From Mesostigma viride (Eukaryota > Streptophyta > Mesostigmatophyceae > Mesostigmatales > Mesostigmataceae), in contig RPFO01000253.1 of assembly GCA_009746045.1 (NCBI GenBank), forward strand, positions 4,027,832 through 4,091,831: a stretch of DNA of 64,000 nucleotides, in the 5' to 3' direction. Each line of letters begins with the position of its first letter. The stretch's first letter is position 1. The position numbers were made by a program, and so were the translations under genes. Positions 57,501-64,000 of the stretch are shown here, in pieces. Below the pieces are notes generated by a model, which searched no databases, was not told the origin of the DNA, and saw only the letters and a list, made by a program, of their open reading frames with translations.

Positions 57501-58193
57501 TGCAAAGACAGCAATACGCGATGCAAAGATAGCAATACGCGATGCAAAGATAGCAATATGTGATGCAAAGATAGCAATATGTGATGCAAAGACAGCAATA
57601 TGTGATGCAAAGATAGCAATACGCGATGCAAAGATAGCAATATGCGATGCAAAGATAGCAATATGTGATGCAAAGAAAGCAATATTCGATGCAAAGATAG
57701 CAATATGCGAGCTATGTACCATGCACAGTGGCCGCCATGCTATCCGCAACTGCGATGAATGAAGCATCAAGCAACCCTACAACTTATGCTACTGTGGATT
57801 AACCTATATGAATAACCTATATGAATGACCTTTATGAATGAAGCATCAAGCAACCCTACAACCTATGCTACTATGGATAAACCTAAATGAATCAACCTAT
57901 ATGAATTAACCTATATGAATGAAGCATCAAGCAACCCTACAACCTATGCTACTATGGATCAACCCATATGGATATCTATGGATGAAGAAATGATAGCAAC
58001 CCTGCCCCATTGACGGGCATGCCAGCCACGTACCGGCCGCCAGTGGCAAGGATGCGGTCCACCCACGTGTAGGGTGGAGGTCGATGTGGCAGGTGCCCCC
58101 CTGGGCGAGGACCCACCGCTGCCACCTGGCCACGCGGGAGCTAATGCTGGCGCTTGCAGCGCAGCAGCTCCCCTCCTGTTGGGGGCGATTCAT
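54536..58193 (-). CDS. SET-domain protein SET-B, LSMT-type, probably non-catalytic
   Basis: Exon 1, 58193-58034 (ATG, then ARWQRWVLAQGGTCHIDLHP). Donor GTACGT; acceptor after a long pyrimidine tract; exon 2, 57332-54536 (TGA). The join reads PLAAGTPLMSIPSNLILT, the start of a SET domain. Next: PWQPFLDALLPESEGSALLW and RFSFQRFLWASAACEARR (the insert region of LSMT-type SET), a low-complexity stretch of about 230 residues, CDVAAGADVRG, then NTELLLRTGEALEGNPLEGVE (end of SET), acidic and Lys-rich linkers, and a helical C-terminal region (VLRHWLFPGLPLGDTRLFDV, LKHMCVRRVASAW) in the position of the Rubisco-LSMT substrate-binding domain. The D-x-x-NH motif and the catalytic Tyr-Gly motif, both present in SET-A, are missing. 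Frame changes at a run of ten C (55,637-55,646); sequencing error or a real frameshift. Confidence 0.68.
57477..57716. repeat. 21-bp minisatellite in SET-B intron 1
   Basis: About 11 units of GATGCAAAGATAGCAATAYGC with few changes. Not a CRISPR: there are no spacers. Lies within intron 57,333-58,033. Confidence 0.95.
57757..57965. repeat. Three copies of an approximately 83-bp repeat in SET-B intron 1
   Basis: The core GAAGCATCAAGCAACCCTAC followed by AAC(T/C)TATGCTACT occurs at about 57,761, 57,840 and 57,922, joined by AACCTATATGAAT units. Confidence 0.9.
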
Positions 58194-58979
58194 CACGACA
58201 GGCAGGCAGGCATAGCATGCCACGGTGGAACGGGGCAGCACACGTCCAAACTGCACTAACTATCAGACCGCGAGATACTTATTGATGCTGGTGCTGGTGC
58301 TGGTGCTGGTGCTGGTGCTGGTGCTGGTGCTGGTGCTGGTGCTGGTGCTGGTGCTGGTGCTGGTGCTGGTGCTGGTGCTGGTGCTGGTGCTGGTGCTGGT
58401 GCTGGTGCTGGTGCTGGTGCTGGTGCTGGTGCTGATGCTACAGCAGGGAGGGTTTTGTGCGCAGTGCACGTAGCATTACCACGTCACAACTACTGCCACA
58501 ACCTAGAAAACTGCTTAGGTCAGGATGGCTTGGTCAGGCCTGTGGCAGGCGCCGTTTGCTGCTGAACCTGCCCCAATCGCCCTCCTGCCCTCCTGCCCTC
58601 CTGCCCTCCTGCCCTCCTGCCCTCCTGCCCTCCTGCCCTCCTGCCCTCCTGCCCTCCTGCCCTCCTGCCCTCCTGCCCTCCTGCCCTCCTGCCCTCCTGC
58701 CCTCCTGCCCTCCTGCCCTCCTGCTCCCCTGCCCTCATGCCCCCTTTTCTGCGCCCCGATGCCGTTTCCCACCTCGAACATATCGTCAAGGTAGGCAGCA
58801 AAAAGTAAACGAAATGCTGCCTAGTGCAGGGCGCGGAACCCCCCCCCCCAAAACAGCCAATATATTGAGCACATGTCCAAGCGGTGCCGGGAAAAGATTG
58901 CCCTATAGAACGAACAAGCACTTGAAGCCACACCCAAGATAAAAAAGATCAAAAACTGACACCCATAGGAAAGCTTACC
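58194..58979. repeat. SET-A/SET-B intergenic region with two satellites
   Basis: 58,284-58,437 is (CTGGTG)n, about 25 units. 58,574-58,730 is a 9-bp repeat CCTGCCCTC, about 17 units. Frames through both are artefacts. The SET-A 3' end and SET-B promoter must share this space of under 800 bp. Confidence 0.93.
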
Positions 58980-61900
58980 CTAACTACTACCATACTCCCT
59001 ATGTAGTATAAGGAGCCTGAAAGCCACTGCATCACCTATGTAGTATAAGGAACCTCGATAGCTACCATCATATAAGGAATCTGAAAGCCACCGTATCGTA
59101 GATAGCTCCGTAAGACACCATTGACCCACCGATTTCAGCCGCAAAGGTGCCGCCACCCCTGGCCCCGTCACCTCCCCCACCCCTGCCCCCAATCCCCGCA
59201 TGAGGTCTCCCATCTCCTCCAGCGTCGATGCCAGACCGCCCACCAGCACCCGCCGCTGGCTCTCCCGGTAGCTGCCCATGAGCGCGGCGCCGCAGCTGTA
59301 CCCCGTCACTCTCTGGCGGCCGCATCCTCTTTCCGAGACCTCCTCGTTCTTACCACCGTTTTCTGCCCCGCACACAGCCTTCCGACCACCGCTTGGTTCA
59401 CCGCTGGTGGCCATCGAGCAGCCGACAGTCCCGTACATCCCCTCAGAGACATCTCCCCTGCGAGCCTCTTTTGTAGGAAGCTTCTTCGCATCAGATCCCC
59501 CCCTGGTGGGACACCCCCCCGATGTCTCTACTATGTCTTCCCCTCCAGTGCCTTCCCTTGAACCACGGGCCCCACCAACGATGGCCTCGCGGCAACGCCT
59601 AGCATCTGCCCCATCGTGCCCGCCACCCAGGGCATTCAGCAGGGTGGCCAGGTGGGTGTAGAGCAACTGGAGCAGCCGCAGGTGGACAAGGGGGCCGGCC
59701 GCCTGCAGCACCTGGGCCGCGCGCGCCGATGTATCCGCCGACGTGCCCGATGGCTTATCAGAGGACTTCACAGTGCATGGTGCGTCGTGGGCCCAGCTGT
59801 GCGTGAGCCGGTACAGGGTCGCCTCGTCCCCCAGGCTAATCAGCAGGGACGCGAGGAGCTCCCGGGGGACACGGTAGGGAGGGCGACAGGGATCCCTGCC
59901 AGCTGTCAACGAGGCGCCGCCGCCAGCTGTCGCTGCGACGCCACCCCCAGCTTTGACTCCATCATCACCATCCGCCGTCACGGCAACATCATCGCCCGCC
60001 TTGAACGCGACATCCATGGCAGATGTCATCGCGGCAGCCGCACGGTCCGCCGCCACCGCGGCGCCAAGACCCGCGGGCATGCTGAGGTACTGCGAGTGGC
60101 GAATGCCCAGCGTGCGCCGCAGCATGGAGCGTACGGATGCTAGGTCATCGGTGGCGACGGGTAGGCCCAGGCGGATGTGCACCGAGTCCCAGGGGTTTTC
60201 GGGGTCGCAGAAGCCATAGGTGAGCTGTTTCCAATGGGGGGCAAACACAAGCATGTTCACAGCGTCTCAGTAGATATGAGCCGCAGAAGCTGTAGGTGAG
60301 CTATTTGTGTGTGGGGTGGTTCAGGGGCATGTGTGTCCACCGCGTCATAATAAATGAGTCGCAGAAGCCATAGGTGAGCTATTTGTGGGGGCGATGGTTC
60401 AGGGGCATGCGTGTCCACCGTGTGCTATTATATATGTGACTCTCAGAAGCCATTGGTGAGCTGTGACTGGTGAGGGGCCACAGGCATGCATGTCCAGGGC
60501 GTATCCAGCGATTTCATTACAGAGCATGTGATCATTGTCATGGTGGCTAGCTGTGGCAAATTCGCTAGGGCTTACTCTGCTCCCGCGCTTCACTTGTGTC
60601 CCCGCTCTCACTTCCGTAATTTATTATGCTCATTACAATATGTGTACATAAGTGGCATCCCGGTCTTGGCCAGCGGATGTGGGGAGGCCGTGGCGGATAT
60701 GGCGGTGGCATCGGTGTAAGCAGCACTTGGGTGCCGATGGCCATTGCGATAAATAAAAGAGGAGCCCCTGGCTCTCTTGTGCCTCCAAGCAGGATGGAAA
60801 TAACAGGCACAGAAAAGGAGTGAATATAATGGTGACTTCCTCAAGCATGCTATCTTCTTGCCACCCAGGAAACAGCAGGTTAGTTGAGCGAGTTATTTGA
60901 GCTCAACGCATTGCTGGCTGCTCCGCATGCTTCCATCTCTACATTCGTTTTTAAGGAAGCCTACAATGGCTGGTTGCTTGTGCTTGTGTATTGCCTGGTA
61001 GTTCTTTGACATAGAATGTAGCTACAAGGCTACACACAAGCTCATTCATGGGATATAGAGAGAACATCCAATGGATTACTATGGCCCACAACAACGGGGT
61101 TGCCGTGCAAAGCAGTGGACCATCATGCTGGTGGTTGGCGGTCGCTCCGTCCTGCACAGATAACCGCAAATTCAAATGAGAGCCTGGCTAGCCCACAGAC
61201 AAAAACGATCATGCAACCGTACCATCGTGCTGACCGAGCGCTTGGACCCGTAGTTGTTGAACAGCTGGCACCCCACCACCTGGTCCGCCTCCACCCTCAA
61301 CGCGACCGAGTCCCCATCCAGCACCCAGGAGACAGGTGTCCTGTCCATGTGGTTCGCCATGTCCAGGAAGGGGATCAGCATCCCTGGCGCGTCCCAGCCG
61401 TCCACCTCGCTGCCCTCCTCTTCTTCGTCCGCCCCACCGGGCAGCTTTACCCCTGGCATCCCAAACGAGCCATCCACCGCGTCTCCATCCTCTTGCCCGC
61501 CCAAATGCCCTCCCCCATGATAACTTCTTCTGGCTCCTCCAGTTTGTCCGTGGCCATGCCCCTTGGCTAGGAAGCCCGCCTGGGTCCCTGAGGACGGGAC
61601 GGCCTCCCGAACAGGGGCCTCCCAGGGCACCTGGCCGGCTGCTTCCTCGCCGTGAGAGGGAGCGCCGTGTCCGGCGGCATCAGCGGCAACATCAGCGGCA
61701 AGATCTACACTTTCCCTGCCAGCGAGCGCTGAGCCTTTCGTGGCGGCTCCCTCCCCCTGCATTGGCAGGAGCTCGGTTGCTTCTCTCCCAGATCCCCTCA
61801 CGGGTCGGGGAACCTGGGGCCTCAGCAGGGTGGCGGGGAAACAGCGTGACGTGTACGCGCAGTAGGCCCACAGGTAGTTGCGCCAGGTGTACCATGCAGG

Positions 61901-63797
61901 CTTGAACACGGCGGGGGCCGTGGGCAAGAGCAAACGGGCCAACTTGTCGTAGGAGGCGCGCAGCTTGGCGCGGATAGCACGCACCTGCAGGGAGGGAGGA
62001 AGGTTGGGGAGGATGGGACGGTGAATATGAACAGGCTCTGAGAGCATGGCACGAACATCATCACACTCGCATAGCCACTGTCACATCCTCACATGATTTG
62101 ATCATGATCGCGGAACAAAGGAAAAAAGGCACAATGTGTACTTTAAATAATTGAGCCAATACCAAAGATGTAATGACAGCTTTACTTGTATGACATTTCC
62201 TTACAATAAAAGCCCTATTGAGCTTTTATTACTTGAAGCTCTACTATTCTGAACCTAGCTTAGCTTTGCGTCAAAGAAAGAATCACAAATGGAGGGTTAC
62301 CTGGCTGAAGGGGCTATCACCACTGCGCATCAGAATAGAGGTCCTGAGTTCGAAACTAGCATTCTGTGGCACTACCAACAATATAAGGGTACCTGGGAGT
62401 CTGCCTCGGTGCCTGGCAGCCATTGCTCGCACTCGCGCTCGCACAGCCAGATGGGGCACGTGAAAGAGGATGGGAGCGCATGCACGTAGGGCGCATGGGG
62501 GCCTGCAGGGAGGGCGGAACGATGTGCACAGGATTCACGTGGTTAGAGTGACAGTCACTAGCAACGGGAGAATGCGCACAGAATGCCGGCGTTTCGATGG
62601 ATAGCTCCGAATGACAGGATAATGCCAAGCAGGATTGGGGACTTTGAGAATTGAGAGAGAGACTTGGGGATAGCGAGTGCGTGCCCTTGGTCCCTTCCAC
62701 CTCCTCGCCACCCACCTACGGATGCGTCTTCAGTGTCGTAGCGCAAGCTGATGAGGTAGAGATACAGGCACTCCACGCCGGACACGGCGGATGACAGGCC
62801 AGCGGCCTCGATTGCACGCCCGGTCTTATGCTGTCGTGCCGCATGGCTTGTGACCTGGTGGCATGCAGGAGGCGTGGCCCGCAGGAGAGGGGAAGAGGGG
62901 TTTTGTGGTGGGGAGGGTTGGCGTTAGGATAAGAGGTTAAGGGTTAGATGGGAAGGTGGTGGGCAGCTCTAGATGATCAGGCCACCTTGTTTCACACCCA
63001 TTGAAGGCGAAGATCACGTCAAGATTCCCTAGAGAGCGTATGAGGCTGGGGCTATCTCATGCATAGGCTACTGTGTCAAAAGAAACTTGTCTTTAAGAAA
63101 TGGGCATCGCCGATTGGGTATGTGGGGACGGCGAGGAAAGAGAGGAGATGAACGTGCGGTGCCGAGTCCTCGGCATCTAAGAGGAATTACCAGTTCTCGG
63201 CATCATCTCATATAAGACACCATGGAACATCCGACGAATGAGATGCCGTGCAAGATACTGCAGTGTAGATGCAGATTAGCTGCCTGTTGGTGGGAATTGT
63301 GCACGCTAGCCGTTACGGGAACGAGGGACGTCACCTGGGCAGAGTCGAGGGATTTCTATACTTCACACAGCCCAGGATTTGTCGAAAACCGCAACGTCGT
63401 TAAAAATGTTTTGCAGCGTAACTAGGAGCATAACCTGTTTGTTTTGCATGCCATTTACAGCCCCCCTTATCCTTCCAGTAAGAAATGGGCGCGTTCATGG
63501 CATGATGTAAATCTTCATGAAGTACGTCTTTACCATCAAATGCCGCGGAATGGATAGGACGGTCGTGCCTGCCGGAATGTCCGCCTTCGCAACGATGCCG
63601 TAGCCGTAATTCTCATCCAGGAAGCGGCACTCCAATGTTTCCGCCTGCCAATGTGCACCGTTAGCATGAGCCCAGTCTGCCAGCGTTGCTATTGCATGGT
63701 GGCCAGGACGAGCGTCGGGCGAACAGCCACACATAACGACGTCGCCTTCTGCGTTCGAGCCCATTCCAGAATGACTTCTGCCACTAGGCTCAGCCAT
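58980..63797 (-). CDS. SET-domain lysine methyltransferase SET-A, Rubisco-LSMT/SETD class
   Basis: Five exons: 63797-63534, 62854-62716, 62502-62393, 61984-61223, 60224-58980 (TAG). All junctions are GT/AG and phase is kept; 839 residues. The ATG at 63797 is in good context. Order: LADWAHANGA; GYGIVAKADIPAGTTVLSIP (SET start); SGVECLYLYLISLRYD; PIWLCERECEQWLPGTEA; WYTWRNYLWAYCAYTSRCFP; an acidic, Gly-rich insert of about 110 residues; LIPFLDMANHMDRTP (the NH motif); LFNNYGSK; LTYGFCDPENPWDSV (the catalytic Tyr-Gly). The C-terminal part (ELLASLLISLGDEATLYRL and onward) fits the Rubisco-LSMT substrate-binding domain, with a long disordered insert. Family members transfer methyl groups from S-adenosylmethionine to lysines of plastid or cytosolic proteins. 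No clear transit peptide is visible. Immediately upstream of, and divergent from, SET-B on the same strand. Confidence 0.87.
60206..60470. repeat. Four-fold tandem repeat of a 3' splice junction in SET-A
   Basis: The junction AG-CTCACCTATGGCTTCTG (minus strand) at the start of the last exon is repeated upstream in the intron at about 60,300, 60,379 and 60,465, with spacing of 75-83 bp. Each copy keeps AG-CTCACC. GGGGCATG(T/C)GTGTCC blocks lie between copies. Confidence 0.88.
62300..62360 (+). ncRNA. tRNA-like / SINE-like box A and box B pair in a SET-A intron
   Basis: TGGCTGAAGGG (62,302-62,312) resembles a pol III box A and GAGTTCGAAAC (62,346-62,356) a box B, 44 bp apart on the plus strand, in a tRNA-like context with CTGCGCATCAG between. 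A proper acceptor stem is not evident, so a functional tRNA is unlikely; a tRNA-derived SINE remnant is possible. Confidence 0.3.
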
Positions 63798-64000
63798 CGT
63801 TTCTTGTCATCGCCACCTTGTCCAGGATAAAAGTTTTCCTGACTTCGCTTGCACGACAGTGGCCGCCATGCACAGTGGTTAGGTGTCAAATGGTCAATGA
63901 CGCAAATCATACTCGTAGCCATCGATGGCCGTACAGTTCCGTATGCGCGGGAAGTGCCGCGAGCCCTCGCATTCGTCAGTTTTACGCGGGTCAGGCGAGC
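63798..64000. other. Upstream of SET-A; nothing assigned
   Basis: About 200 bp of SET-A leader or promoter. No element can be assigned. Confidence 0.4.

Noticed and set aside
57477..57716. CRISPR-like array of 21-bp repeats
   Set aside because: The repeats are contiguous without spacers and lie in a eukaryotic intron.
58225..58942. Repeat proteins of Leu-Val, Ser-Thr, Pro-Ala-Leu and Gly-Gln-Glu type
   Set aside because: Translations of the 6-bp and 9-bp satellites between SET-A and SET-B.

Overview
This is nuclear DNA of a eukaryote, most likely a green alga. The evidence is long GT-AG introns, two large kinases of a type expanded in chlorophytes (TLDYMAPE activation segment, DTWAVGI motif), two SET proteins of the Rubisco-LSMT class, and a dense load of non-LTR retrotransposons and microsatellites. 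The assignment to green algae is inference; no rRNA, organelle gene or species-specific marker is present. Nothing in the window looks bacterial.

Layout. 1-6300 (minus): a seven-exon protein kinase gene whose 3' end runs off the window. 6.3-11.2 kb: no gene recognised. 11.2-20.9 kb: retrotransposon graveyard with at least nine non-LTR (LINE) fragments, one nested inside another. 21.3-29.2 kb (minus): a second kinase, paralogous to the first, with the same intron positions and two exons of identical length. 29.2-33.1 kb: no gene recognised. 33.7-47.4 kb: one large nest of mobile elements seated in a single TA microsatellite. It holds three copies of an endonuclease-bearing LINE family (B), two DNA transposons of about 5.7 and 5.9 kb (T1, T2), and an 881-bp nested palindrome (T3) that interrupts the T2 transposase-like gene. 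47.5-53.9 kb: more LINE copies, one interrupted by a 589-bp CACTA-type miniature element (T4). 54.5-63.8 kb (minus): two head-to-tail SET-domain methyltransferase-type genes, SET-B (apparently lacking catalytic motifs) and SET-A (motifs intact).

How it fits together. Host coding capacity is four genes, all on the minus strand, as two tandem paralogous pairs (kinase/kinase and SET/SET). Everything else is mobile DNA or intronic satellite. Several retroelement families end in the same kind of 3' structure: a CTCC-CAAC-GGAG stem-loop followed by an AT-rich tetranucleotide tail. That suggests a shared reverse-transcriptase recognition signal. Family B inserts are flanked by 12-14 bp duplications of TA repeats. 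Exon models were built by hand from splice signals, reading phase and comparison between the paralogs; transcript data would settle them.
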